Below are positions 11,780 through 22,850 of a DNA stretch of 64,000 nucleotides, in pieces. Position 1 is the stretch's first letter. Each line of letters begins with the position of its first letter. The position numbers and the translations under genes were made by a program. The stretch is from Monodelphis domestica (taxonomy: Eukaryota > Chordata > Mammalia > Didelphimorphia > Didelphidae), in assembly GCF_027887165.1 (NCBI RefSeq), contig NC_077232.1:1-64000 (forward strand), written 5' to 3'. A model generated the notes under the pieces. It did not search any database. It had not been told where the DNA came from and saw only the letters and a program-made list of their open reading frames with translations.

Positions 11780-12135
11780 GGAGCCCTTGGCCCTAGCAGC
11801 GCGCACCGTCGAACTGGCTGGTTCGCCTTTTCCTGCCCTGTCGGAGAGCCGAGGGAAGCTGAGGAGGGCGCAGCGCTGTGGCGGAGGGTTTGATGTTGGC
11901 TTTGATGTGCGGCGGCTCCTCGCTGCCTCCCTCGGGCCGACAGAGCTGCCGCTGTGGTCCCCGATTTCCAGACTCCTTTCCCTTCTGGGTAGCTGACGGG
12001 CGGGGTGGAGGTGCGCCCTCCCGCGGAGCCACGCGCATTCCCAGAGCAAGGGGGAAGCCAGGTGCAATCTCAGCAGCGGCCACCAGGGTGCGCTCGGAGC
12101 CCAAACTACCGGCCCTCGGTGCCCTGCTGGCTGCC
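11780..12135. promoter_or_regulatory. CpG-rich block, possible orphan CpG island
   Basis: This block is rich in CpG (gcgcaccgtcg, ggcggag, gcggcggctc, gacgggcggggtgg, cgcggagccacgcgc), unlike the CpG-poor repeats around it. No gene start can be attached to it; the overlapping open frames on both strands look compositional. It may be a regulatory or promoter element for a gene or noncoding RNA that I cannot see. Confidence 0.45.
12080..12093 (+). promoter_or_regulatory. CTCF-like motif
   Basis: CCACCAGGGTGCGC differs at one position from the CTCF core CCACYAGGGGGCGC and lies in the CpG-rich block. Binding is an inference from the motif alone. Confidence 0.4.
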
Positions 12136-12279
12136 CCACTTCCATTCCGCATGTCTCAAATCGGCTTGGTCCTCCCCGTGGAGCTTCTCTCTTCATCTTG
12201 CCCCGGACCTCATTTCCTTTCCTCCCTGGGTTACCTTGGGCAAGTCACCTTCCATCCCAGAATTAAAGGTTCATGATCT

Positions 12280-12340
12280 ACACAGACAGACAGACAGACA
12301 GACAGGCAGGCAGACAGGCAGACAGACAGGCAGACAGACG
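12280..12340. repeat. (GACA/GGCA)n microsatellite
   Basis: A run of CAGACAGA units with interspersed CAGGCAGG units. Confidence 0.9.
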
Positions 12341-12570
12341 TTTAGATTCCCCTACCCAGCAGCCTCTGCTTTGGGGAATGTGGCTGCAACACTGTCCACC
12401 TCGTTCCCCAGCCCCAACCCCACAGGGAAGATTAGGGTAGTGAGGAAGGGCTCCCTTGTCAAGGACACTAGCATTCTCCTAGATCTTTGATGGAGAACCT
12501 ATGGCACAGGTGCCAAAGATGGCACACAGAGTGCTCTCTGGGCAGGGGGCCACCACCCCACCCCAAGTTC

Positions 12571-12964
12571 TGTAATAAGTAATAATAAGGGACTATATTG
12601 ATTGGTAATTGATAACTAACAGATCAGGCAGTTATCTTCTTTCTTCGTCTTTCCCTCCTCCCTTCTTTCTCCCTTCCTCCCTCTTCTTCTCTTCAGCCTC
12701 CCTCCCCCTTCCTTCTTCTTTTTTTCTTCTTCTAAATCAATTCAGGACTGAGTTTATGATATCTCCAATGAATATACTTTTCTCTTCTTTATCTTAAGTA
12801 AGGGGTTTATTTGGGGAAGACAGGAAGGGAGAAAGATGGAGCTAAGAGGGTTGGGGATTTCCCTAATACTACATTGAGTCTTATATTGGAGGAGGTTGGA
12901 ATATAGTTCAATTGAGAGAAATGGTTGATAGGTCTGGAAGTTTAGTCACTCTTGTCAACAAAGC

Positions 12965-13046
<82 letters not shown>

Positions 13047-13252
13047 GACTTTTGGCCTTTCTTCTGTCTCCTTAATCAAGAGAGAAAAGTCTTCTTCCTT
13101 CCTTCAATGCCACAAGGTTCCACCAAGCAGTTGGTTTGCCTCTAACTGTTTCTCCCAGTAACATTCTAGAAAGAACATTCGTTTGACTGACAGGTCATCA
13201 GCCTCGACTGCTTCAGTCTTTTTGCATACTTTCCCACTTTCTCTCTTCCACA
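12571..13252 (-). mobile_element. Solo LTR, family A, inside the hAT element
   Basis: The ends are TGTAATAAG and TTCCACA with the direct repeat GTTC at 12567-12570 and 13253-13256. On the minus strand it carries AATAAACC near the middle. The family recurs at 45834 and 54298. It contains a (GA)n run. Confidence 0.85.
12968..13042. repeat. (GA)n microsatellite in LTR A
   Basis: About 37 GA units. They create matching open frames of alternating Arg and Glu that are not genes. Confidence 0.95.
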
Positions 13253-13628
13253 GTTCCTTACTAGAAAGGCAGAGGGACTGGGTGGAGCAGCTCCCCTCCT
13301 CCTCTCCAACACCTCTCCTCACTCATCTGCCCAGCAGCCCAATGGGAGGTCTAGGGGGTAGGATGGGTGACTCACAGGTGGCAGAACTGGAGGGGAGAGG
13401 AGTGCCAGGGCCACTCCCAGCCCTCTCTATTGGCCAAGGACATTCCTAACCCAAACCCTAAATGCGTGCCCAGCAGCCCAATGGGAGCACTTTCTCCCTC
13501 CCCTGTGTGGGGTAAGGGGGGGCCACCAAGCACTTGTTGGGAGGAGGGACACAGCACTGAGGCGGGGGTGGGGTGGGGGCATGGCCTGGCACTCCATCCC
13601 TAAAAGGTTCACCATCACTGTCCTAGAT

Positions 13629-14500
13629 AATCAGGCCATGACCCCAGCTTCCTCCTTGACTCCCACTCATTGCCCCACATCCATATAACCTTTCACCCTC
13701 ACAATATCTCTTGAATTCTCTCGTGACCTCCACCCTGGCCCAGACTGTCATGACCTCACACCTGAACTTTTGTAAATAGCTGCTGGGGGGGGGGGGGGGG
13801 CGGGGTGTGGAAAAGTAAAATGGAGGAAAGCCTGCAAACAGAGGCAAAGAGGTGCAGGTTTGCAGAGCTGTCAATCAAGGAGCATTCCAGAAGAGAATGT
13901 CACCGGGAAGAAGCTGTTAAATGAGATCCAAACTGCCTGGACATTTTGGTTCTTTATCTCTCGGCTCTTGGCACCTAGAGATGGCTGAATCTTTCCTCTC
14001 CTGCCACTGGAAGTTACTGACTTTTCCTTTGGCCCTTCCCTGTTACTGACTCTCCTCTCTAAAAGAATTCAAGGATCCTCCATCCCATTAGCCCTGTCTG
14101 TCTTCATCTAGGGCAGTATCATTTCATTCTCTGCTTAAGACTGACTCAGGATCAGGGAAGCCCTAAACCCGCTCTTCCATCCAAATCCCCTTCCTTCCCT
14201 TCCTTAAATGAACCCTTATTCCACTAAGTAAAGAGTGAGTGAGTTATATAGCAAACAAAATCAGGCAACTTACTCACTACTGAATCGCAGTTGGACTCCA
14301 TCTGAAACCTAACTGAAAGTGGGAGGGAGAGGCTGGAGGGAAGCAGAGTCTGAGTCCTCAATATCCCATTGGTCTGTAGGGTTGCCCAGCAATCTTACAG
14401 TGTCACAAAATATTTAAAGAAACACCACCTAATACAGGGGTGGGGTAAATAGCTGTTGGGGGGTGGGATGGAGTATCTGCCTGCCTCAAATCTCTCTCCT
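13629..14500. other. Unique sequence with poly(G) tract
   Basis: Nothing is recognised apart from a run of about 15 G near 13787-13801. No gene is supported. Confidence 0.5.
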
Positions 14501-15045
14501 ATTCAATCCATTCAAGCCCCAAAGAGATTTTCCTAAAGTGTAGATCTGACCATGTCACCCCCTACTCAATAAACTCCAGTGGCTCCCTATGGCCTCCAGC
14601 ATCAAATACAAAATGTTCTGTTTGGCATTCAGAACCCATCATCATCAGCCTTTTCCCATCCACACCCTCTGACCCACTGGCTGTTCCTCACACATTTGAT
14701 CTTTCTCTCCCTTCATTCCTCTTCTCTGTGACTCTATCCAGGCTCTTCCAGAGATCTGAAGTGACCCCTCTCCTCACCATTGCCTCCTGGCTTCCTTCAA
14801 GACCCAGCTGGACTTCCACCTTCCACAGGAAACCCTTCCCAGTCCTCCTTAATGTTCCTGCCTTCCCCTCTGAGATTACCACCAGTTTACACTCTACCTA
14901 TTTCAGTTGTTTGCATGTTGTCTCCCCCATTAGACTGGGAGCTCCTGGGGAGCAGGGGAGGTGGGTGGGCCTTTCTTTACCCTAGACAGTGTTGAGCACG
15001 GTGGCTGGCTCATAGTAAGTATTTAAAGGCTTGTGGATAGCGTGA
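14500..15045 (+). repeat. Old LINE 3' end (L2-like)
   Basis: The sequence runs 'gatctgaccatgtcacccc' ... 'ctggcttccttcaagaccca' ... 'cccccattagactgggagct' ... 'tggctcatagtaagtattta'. The last two phrases are typical of L2-type 3' ends. It is diverged and has no coding capacity. Confidence 0.6.
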
Positions 15046-15595
15046 CTGGCAGGCCCCCAGTGCTCATGGAAATCAAAGTCAGGAAGACAAGGAAAAGCAG
15101 AACCTACCCTGGTGTGGGGAGCAGTAACCACTTCCTGAACCCTGGCCAAGTCAACCCTGGCTCTGTTGGTCACTAGTTTGCTTGGCGTTTTTTCTGCTTT
15201 CCAGAATTCCTGCTACAGATTCACTGACCAAGGGGTGAGTCAGCCTCCTTTGGGCCTGCCCTGCCACCTGGGTTTTAATGAGCTTGCTTTATTATAGGAT
15301 CAGGGACTTCATGCAGCATCTCTTGTATGAACAGTTCTGGGAAGATCAAACCCTGCAAAGTCCCCACCCTCCTTTGCTTCCTGTCTTCCTGAAAGGCATA
15401 GATAGAGAGCTAGGAAACCCTCAGGGCCATTGCAAGCAGAGAACCTGGGCTCTCTCTACAGAGGCAGTACTCTAGTGCAAAGGGCTTCTTTCTGCTCTAC
15501 ACTATACCCATTTCCCTGACACTTAGACTAGCCAAGGCAAACATCTAAGCCTGGCCCACATATGCTATCTTGATTTCTTATGACTTGTTGATTTT
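15046..15595. other. Unique sequence
   Basis: No gene or repeat is recognised. Confidence 0.45.
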
Positions 15596-15599
15596 ATGT

Positions 15600-15725
15600 T
15601 GGAAGAGACCCAAAAATAATCCAGTGTCAGAGAACTGAAGATCCAAAAAGCCCAGCCCCACCACCCTGATCAGGGAGGAAACTGAGGCTAATGGAGTTGA
15701 AGGGACTTTGCTAAGGTCATGAGCA
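15600..15725 (-). repeat. MIR fragment, antisense
   Basis: The phrases 'gaggaaactgaggctaatgg' and 'tgctaaggtcatgagcaaac' are the reverse complement of the MIR core. Confidence 0.65.
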
Positions 15726-15975
15726 AACATGCATGCAGCTCTGGCTCAAAATGAGTTTGCTTGCCACGAAGACCTCCCACTCTTCTTGCTGCATACAATC
15801 TTGGGACTCCAAGTAGCAAGGCTCTAGGTTCCCATTTCTGGGGTGTGGCAGCGTTAATGTCTAACATTGTCCATGCTTTGTGGCCTTGGTTCAGGATAAT
15901 TCCAACTCTCCCCTTGTTCAGGGGGTGTTGCCACAACTCCTACTCAAGATTACAATTGTAAGGGACTGCCTAGTC

Positions 15976-16175
15976 CCATGATGGCAAACCTTTTAGGGAC
16001 CAAGTACCCAAACTGCAACCCTGGCACTGCCTCACCTCAGACAGGGGAAGGAAGAAGCACTCCCATTGGGCTGCTGGGCAGAGGAGCAGGTGAAGTGAAA
16101 AATGTCCTCAGGCATGGTAGAGAGGGGGAGGGAAGCAGCCCTGCTGACACAAGTGCCAGAGGTTCACCAACATGG
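15976..16175. mobile_element. hAT-type MITE
   Basis: A 200-bp element with terminal inverted repeats: CCATGATGGCAAACCT on the left and CCATGTTGGTGAACCT as the right end on the minus strand (13 of 16 match). It is flanked by a perfect 8-bp direct repeat GCCTAGTC at 15968-15975 and 16176-16183. It belongs to the same family as the element at 12485. It has no coding capacity, so it depended on a transposase from elsewhere. Confidence 0.9.
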
Positions 16176-16236
16176 GCCTAGTCTAAACACTACTGGTCGA
16201 GGGCACTGTGAAAGGAGTGCCAGGGTTCCATTATTG

Positions 16237-16261
16237 AGGAAGGAAGGAGAGAGACAGAGAC

Positions 16262-16292
<31 letters not shown>

Positions 16293-16380
16293 GAGAGACA
16301 GAGAGAGAGGGAGAGAGAAACAGAGACAGAAAAAGAGATGGAGAGAGAGGCAGAGCACAGAGACAGAGACAGAGAGGTAG
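16237..16380. repeat. (GA)/(CAGAGA)n simple repeat
   Basis: A purine-rich run of GAGACA and GAGA units. Open frames across it are artefacts of composition. Confidence 0.9.
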
Positions 16381-17626
16381 ATGGAAATGGAGATCTAGAG
16401 ATAGATGAAGAGATATAAAAGCAAGGGCCAGACAAAGAGGCATGAGGTCCATGAACTCCATTTATTATGACAAAGAGAAAGACTTTTATAGAGAGTAGAG
16501 TACTAAGCATTACAGCATTGCCACAGAATGTTTATGAAAATGACTTCACACCAGAGTGTCACTATAGTTGCTATTGCAGATGTAAGCAAGCTGAAGAAGA
16601 GTGATAACTAATCCATTCTACATACTTAGGAAAAGGCAGGGCTGGTACTTTCAGTCTTAATATTCCAAAGACTTCTTTGCTCTTCAGAGTGAGGGGAGAC
16701 TCAGAGTTTAATGATGAGCTTTGGCTGACAGCAGCAGTGCCTTTGTGTGAGAGACTGGCACCTGGCCAACAATCTCAGACAAGCACGACTGCTTTCCTCA
16801 GTGGGCCTGACTTGTCTTTTACATATTCTCACAAATACCTTTTTGAAAGTCCCTCTCTAACATCCCCCAAAGAGAGAACATCCAGACGTGCCACAAAGGC
16901 CTGAAAGAAGAGGGGGAACCTTTACATCAAAAGGAGCCCCTCCCTCCACCCTGGAACAACTCTCCTAGTGAGGATGGTCTTCCTGACATCTAGCTTAAAT
17001 TGGCCTCCCAAGGGATCCTGGTTCTATCCTTGGGCCAAGCAGAACAAAAGTCATCCCTCATGCCCAAGACGGCCCTTTTTGTGCGTGTGAAAACAATCCT
17101 CTCACCCCAGTCTTCTCTCCTGGCTAAACAGGCCTAGATCCTTCTAATGACTCTCAAAGGATCTGTGCTCTAGGCCCTCCCTGGGACACTCCAGCTGATG
17201 TCCTCCTTGAACTAAGCACGATCTGCAGAATGGCATTAGACCCAAGGCAGAGGGTTGGCTAGCAAATTGAGTTGGAAAGAGCCTAGAAGCAGACCAACCA
17301 GGTTTCTCTGAACCTCACCTTCCCCACTTCTTAGAATCATCTCCAAGCACTCTTTGGGCTCCCCACACTCTGATCCTGGAGGAATACTGGGAATTTTCAG
17401 TGTGGCCTTTCCCTTCTGCAAACCTGTAACCCCGCTTTGTCTCTACTGCTGGCCATCTCTGAACCCTATGGTTCACACATCATAGCTGCCCAGCTACGGA
17501 AACAGAACCTTTGCCTGTGGGCAAGCAGTCATCACTGGATGCAAATGAAGGTGCATGGCATTTCTTCACCCCTCCTTCCTCTTAACCAATCCAGGTTTGC
17601 CCCCATCTTCTCTTGCACCCCACCCC
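16381..17626. other. Unique sequence
   Basis: No gene or clear repeat is recognised over about 1.2 kb. The short open frames have no conserved pattern. Confidence 0.45.
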
Positions 17627-18305
17627 CCATTGTGAAGACTGGATTTAGCTATCTCCAGATTGGAACAATGGAGATACTTAGTCTAACAATCAGGAATGTC
17701 CTGGGAACTTTACATTAACAAAATCAGGAATGTCTACACCCATACTTAAGGATTAAGTATCTAAGAAGATGGCCTTCAACAGATGTGCAGAAACAGCTGA
17801 CAGACCCCTGGGCTGTCCGAAGTCAAGCTTAAGCCACCATTGGTACAGATGAGATGCAGGAAAGTGATGTAAAATCGTCCATATATTTCAGGTCACTTAC
17901 TTTCTTCGCTCTCTTTCCCCAGAGAGGTGGCTCTGGCTGGTCTCGTCCTGTGAGCAGGCCTGGGAGCCAGTTCGATCTTGGAACTCGAGCCTGGAGGAGC
18001 TCCCTCAGACGGCTTCCTTGAGATGGTCACATGGTGAGTGATAAGACTGACTCCCTTTGAGAAATTAACAAAATCGAAAGTGATAGAACTATTGAACTAA
18101 TAAGACTAGAAGCTGGTACTTTGAAAAAAACAAACAAAATAGACAAAGTACTGTCAATCTAATTTAAAAAACAAAAGAAGAAAAGCAAATTAACAGCATC
18201 ATAGATGAAAAGGGGGACAGCACCTCCAATGAAGAGGAAATTAAGGCAATCATTAAAAACTACCTTGCCCAACTATATGGCAATAAATATGCCAATCTAG
18301 GCGAT

Positions 18306-20653
18306 ATGGAGGAATATTTACAAAAATATAAATTGCCTGCACTAAAAGAAGAAGAAATAGAATTCTTAAATAATCCCATATCAGAAAAAGAAATCCGACA
18401 GGCCATCAAAGAACTGCCTGAGAAAACATCCCCAGGGCCTGATGGATTCACCTGTGAATTCTATCAAACATTCAGAGAACAGTTAATCCCAAACAAACTA
18501 TTTGACATAATAAGCAAAGAGGGAGTTCTACCAAACTCCTTTTACGACACAAACATGGTACTGATTCCAAAACCAGGCAGGTCAAAAACAGAGAAAGAAA
18601 ACTATAGACCACTCTCCCTAATGAAAACAGATGCAAAAATCTCAAACAGGATACTAGCAAAAACACTCCACAAGTGATCATGAGGGTCATTCACTATGAT
18701 CATGTAGGATTTATACCATGAATGCAAGGATGGTTCAATATTCAACATGCAAACCAAGAAAAACCACATGATTATCTCAATAGATTCTGGAAGAGCCTTT
18801 GACAAAATACAACACTAATACCTATTGAAAACACTAGAAAGAATAGGAATAGATGGGTCTTTCCTAAAAATAATGAACAGCATATATCTAAAACCATCAG
18901 CCAACATCATCTACAACAGGGATGAACTAGATGCATTCCCAAAAGATCAGGAGTGAAACAAGGATGCCCATTATCACCCCTACTATTTGACATTGTACTA
19001 GAAACACTAGCAGTAGCAATTAGAGAAGATAAAGGAATTGAAGGCATCAAAATAGGCAAGGAGGAGACCAAGTTATCACTCTTTGCGGATGACATGATGG
19101 TCTACTTAAAGAATCCTAGAGATTCAACCAAAAAGCTAGTTGAAACAATCAACAATTTTAGCAAAGTTGCAGGATACAAAATAAACCCACATAAGTTATT
19201 AGCATTCCTATATATCTCCAAACCATTTCAGCAGCAAGAATTAGAAAGAGAAATTCCATTTAAAATCACCCTAGACAATATAAAATACTTAGGAATCTAT
19301 CTGCTGATACAAACACAGGAACTATATGAACACAACTACAAAACACTCTCCACACAACTAAAACTAGATCTGAGCAATTGGAAAAACAATAACTGCTCAT
19401 GGGTAGGACGAGCTAACATAATAAAAATGGCCATCCTACCCAAACTTATCTATTTATTTAGTGCCATACCCATCGAACTTCCAAAAAACTTTTTTACAGA
19501 ATTAGGAAAAACCATAACAAAGTTCATTTGGAAGAACAAAAGATCAAGGATATCCAGGGAAATAATGAAAAAAAAATGCAAAGGAAGGGGGTCTTGCAGT
19601 CCCAGATCTCAGACTTTATTATAAAGCAGCGATCATCAAAACAATTTGGTACTGGCTAAGAGACAGAAAGGAGGATCAGTGGAATAGACTCAGGGTAAGT
19701 GACCTCAGCAAGACAGTATATGACAAACCCAAAAATCCCAGCTTTTGGGACAAAAATCTACTATTCAATAAAAACTGCTGGGAAAATTGGAGGACAGTGT
19801 GGGAAAGATTAGGAATTGATCAATACCTCACACCCTACACCAAGATAAATTCAAAATGGGTGAATGACTTGAACATAAAGAAGGAAACTATAAGAAAATT
19901 AGGCGAACACAGAATAGTATACATGTCAGACCTTTGGGAAGGGAAAGACTTTAAAACCAAGCAAGACTTAGAAAGAGTCACAAAATGCAAAATAAATAAT
20001 TTGGACTACATCAAATTAAAAAGTTTTTGTACAAACAAAACCAATGTAACCAAAATCATAAGGAAAGCAACAAATTGGTAAACAATCCTCATAAAAACCT
20101 CAGACAAAGGTTTAATTACTCAAATTTACAAAGAGCTAAATCAATTGTACAAAAATCAAGCCATTCTCCAATTGATAAATGGGCAAGGGACATGAACAGG
20201 CAGTTCTCAGCCAAAGAAATCAAAACTATTAATAAGCACATGAAAAAGTGCTTTACATCCCTTATAATCAGAGAGATGCAAATCAAAACAACTCTGAGGT
20301 ATCACCTCACACCTAGCAGATTGGCTAACATGACAGCTATGGAAAGTAATGAATGCTGGAGGGGATGGTGCAAAGTAGGGACATTAATTCATTGCTGGTG
20401 GAGTTGTGAATTGATCCAACCATTCTGGAGGGCAATTTGGAACTATTCCCAAAGGGAAGACTGTCTGCCCTTTGATCCCGCCATAGCACTGCTGGATTTG
20501 TACCCCAAAGAGATAATAAGGAAAAAGACTTGTACAAGAAGATTCATAGCTGCGCTCTTTGTGGTGGCCAAAAATTGGATAACAAGGGGATGCCCTTCAA
20601 TTGGGGAATGGCTGAACAAATTGTGGTATATGTTGGTGATACTATTGTGCTAA
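18306..20653 (+). pseudogene. L1 ORF2 remnant: reverse transcriptase and C-terminal domain
   Basis: ORF2 makes the L1 reverse transcriptase. Visible motifs are 'TSPGPDGFT' near 18436, 'ENYRPLSLM' near 18597, 'MKQGCPLSPLLF' at 18953 and the catalytic '[10 protein letters not shown]' near 19080. The C-terminal 'HCWWSCELIQPFW' lies near 20390 and 'FIAALFVVAKNW' near 20545. The reading frame is broken: a stop ends the first piece at about 18677, a stop replaces Gly in the 'P-G-MQGW' motif near 18719, and frame changes occur near 19580 (in an A-run) and near 20080. The endonuclease domain is missing through 5' truncation. Confidence 0.9.
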
Positions 20654-21151
20654 AAGGAATAATAAAGTGGAGGAATTCCATGGAGACTGGAACAACCTCT
20701 GGAAAAAACTGGAAACATCACAAGAAGTGATGCAGAGTGAGAGGAGCAGAACCAGGAGAACATTGTACACAGAGTCTGATACACTGTGGTACAATCGAAT
20801 GTAATGGACTTCTCCATTAGTGTCAGTGCAATGTGCCTGAACAATCTGCAGGGATCTAGGAGAAAAAACACTATCCACAGGCAGAGGACAAACTGTGGGA
20901 GTAAAAACACCGAGGAAAAGCAACTGCTAGACTTGAGGGGTTGAGGGGATATGACTGAGGAGAGACTCTAAATGAACACTCTAACGCAAACACCAACAAC
21001 ATGGAAATGTGTACGAATCAAGAACACTTGTGATACACAGTAGAATCGCATGTCAGCTATGGGATAGGTGGGGAGCGGGGGGGAAATTATCTTTTTCTCC
21101 AATGAATAATGCTCGGAAACGACCAAATAAAATAATGTTATAAAAAAAAAG

Positions 21152-21282
21152 AACACATGCGATACCCAGTCAAACTGTGCCTCAGCTATGGGATGGGTGG
21201 GGGAATGGGAGGGAGGAAAAGAGCATGATTTTTGTAACCAAGGAACAATGTTTGAAATTAAAAATAAAAATTCAAAAAAAAA
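21152..21282 (+). repeat. Second L1-like 3' tail inside the same TSD
   Basis: After a first poly(A) end at about 21143-21151, a second tail begins with 'gaacacatgcgatacccagt', contains 'tcagctatgggatgggtggg' and ends in its own poly(A). Both tails lie inside the one 16-bp target duplication. This fits either a 3' transduction or a later insertion into the first poly(A). Confidence 0.7.
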
Positions 21283-21410
21283 AAGACTGACTCCCTTTTC
21301 CCTTGGCTCTAAGGAGAGGCCCCTTGGCCAAGGCCTTGAACTCCTACCTGGCTCAGCCTGAGCTGGAGCAGTTTAAATTAACTTTCTCCCCACCTCACCC
21401 CCCCCCCCCC

Positions 21411-21551
21411 GGCAAGGAAATCACTTTAAAAGACTGATATATATTAATTTGAGGTCGCCAAGGAATTCAGCTATGTAATTCCTTAATGAAAACTCAAATC
21501 AGCAGTCAACCTTTTATGGAGTTTAATTACAAACAGGAGGAAGAAAGGTAT

Positions 21552-21635
<84 letters not shown>

Positions 21636-22371
21636 AATAGGGCTTAAATACCCCCTCTGTTTAGGCTGGGCCAAAAGGCCCAAGCCCTTAGATAGCTGAG
21701 GCAAAGAAAAGAGACCAGTCCCTATCACTCATGTGACCAAAATGGAGAAACAGTCTCAGGGGCCTCCACCTCCAGCTTCCTTCAGAGCAAGCTTCTCAGA
21801 GCACAGCCTCTCAGAGCAAAACCTCTCCCACCTCCCTAGTCGTCAGACCCCGCTATCTTTAAGGAAACTATCTAAGTTCCCTCCCCTCAGTTCTCACATC
21901 TACCAATCACTGTCCATGTCTTCCCTGCGCCAATGGTGGTTCTAGCTTAACCCAGGACCACCCAGAGGTCTGTGGCTTTGCACATGTCTGTTGAAGGTCA
22001 TATTCTCAAATAATTAAATCTTGATCCTTTGCTGCAGCCCTTCCTAAATCCTGTTACCCTGAGCAGGGTGGAGATTGGAAGTTCCAAAACCTGGTTCTGT
22101 CATTCCAAGTATCTCTATTGTATCAATTCTAAAATCAATCATGACTCAAAGAACTTCCTGTTCTATGCTTAAGCATAGGTCAAAGCTCTTTCCATTGTTC
22201 AGCAAAAGGTTTCTGTCCTAAAGTAATCTTAAGTAGGGAGGAGAAGGACCCTCCCATGCCAAGGGGGGGTTCACATTCCAATAGACTATCAGTAGGAAAT
22301 TTTTCAAGTATGAAATTTCCCATTGGTGAAATTTCCAACATTTATAAGTCTAAGAAATTTTAAGGTTTACA
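21411..22371 (-). mobile_element. Solo LTR, family B, inside LTR C
   Basis: This is the reverse complement of the LTR at 2971. On the minus strand it begins TGTAAACCTTAAAATTTC. It sits in a C-rich part of LTR C and is flanked by C runs, so the 4-bp duplication reads as CCCC. It includes a (GA)n run at about 21552-21635. It is near-identical over long stretches to the copy at 54913. Confidence 0.85.
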
Positions 22372-22639
22372 CCCCCCCCCACCTCTCTCTCTCTCTTTCT
22401 TAATTTCTTTCCTCTGTATCAATTAAAATCACCATAAACTTCCAGATGACTTGGGTATTTTATTATGGGATTTCCTTGGTGACCAAATTAATTTAGATTT
22501 TAAGTCACAACCCTAAAAATATCATTTACACCATGAAGTCTAAGTCAAAAGAGCCTCAAGGATAAGCCTTAGATTCCCTCGCCTCCTAAGTGAGGTCCAG
22601 GACCAGGGTCTTCTCTCTTTGGGTCAGTAGGTGGTAGGC

Positions 22640-22850
22640 CAGGACAACATTCATAGAACTACAGATTATTATTTGCTCCTAGCCAGCTTCTTTCAGCCCT
22701 TATCAATTCCTCCCACCCTATTCCTCCAACCTGTATCTCTGATGTCCTTTAACATCCAGCCCAAGGGCTCCCTTTTCCAGAAATCTCTTTCATTCCACCC
22801 TACTCTCCACCAGCATCTCAACCATCTCTCCCTAACCCTCCAGGAATATG
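22640..22850 (+). repeat. Old LINE 3' end (L2-like), weak
   Basis: The phrases 'tttaacatccagcccaaggg' and 'ccagaaatctctttcattcc' resemble the L2-like C-terminal coding and 3' region. It is strongly diverged. Confidence 0.4.

Larger units (their letters stand above)
12485..13620. mobile_element. hAT-type non-autonomous DNA element, split by LTR A
   Basis: The element is flanked by the perfect 8-bp direct repeat TCCTAGAT at 12477-12484 and 13621-13628. Its ends are inverted repeats: CTTTGATGGAGAACCT on the left, and CAGTGATGGTGAACCT when the right end is read on the minus strand. An 8-bp duplication and this end type fit the hAT superfamily. No transposase is present. Without the nested LTR it is about 450 bases. 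The phrase 'cccagcagcccaatgggag' occurs twice inside (13330-13347 and 13469-13486 approx.) and reappears inverted in the element at 15976. Confidence 0.85.
18060..21282 (+). mobile_element. 5'-truncated L1 (ORF2 and 3' UTR) inside LTR C
   Basis: The element is flanked by a perfect 16-bp direct repeat, AAGACTGACTCCCTTT, at 18044-18059 and 21283-21298. It begins in ORF2 just after the endonuclease domain, covers the reverse transcriptase and C-terminal regions, and ends with two successive 3' tails. The perfect target repeat says it is younger than the LTR it split. Confidence 0.92.
17631..22530 (+). mobile_element. Solo LTR, family C, split by an L1 and by LTR B
   Basis: The LTR starts TGTGAAGACTGG and ends ATCATTTACA, flanked by a perfect 4-bp repeat CCAT at 17627-17630 and 22531-22534. 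Removing the nested L1 and LTR leaves about 700 bases, the usual length of this family here. A TATATT-type stretch lies near 17880 and the U5-like 'gacttgggtattttattatg' near 22450. No internal viral sequence is attached, so it is a solo LTR made by recombination of a full provirus. Confidence 0.88.

Noticed and set aside
12912-13161. Arg-Glu repeat proteins
   Set aside because: These are translations of the (GA)n microsatellite in LTR A.
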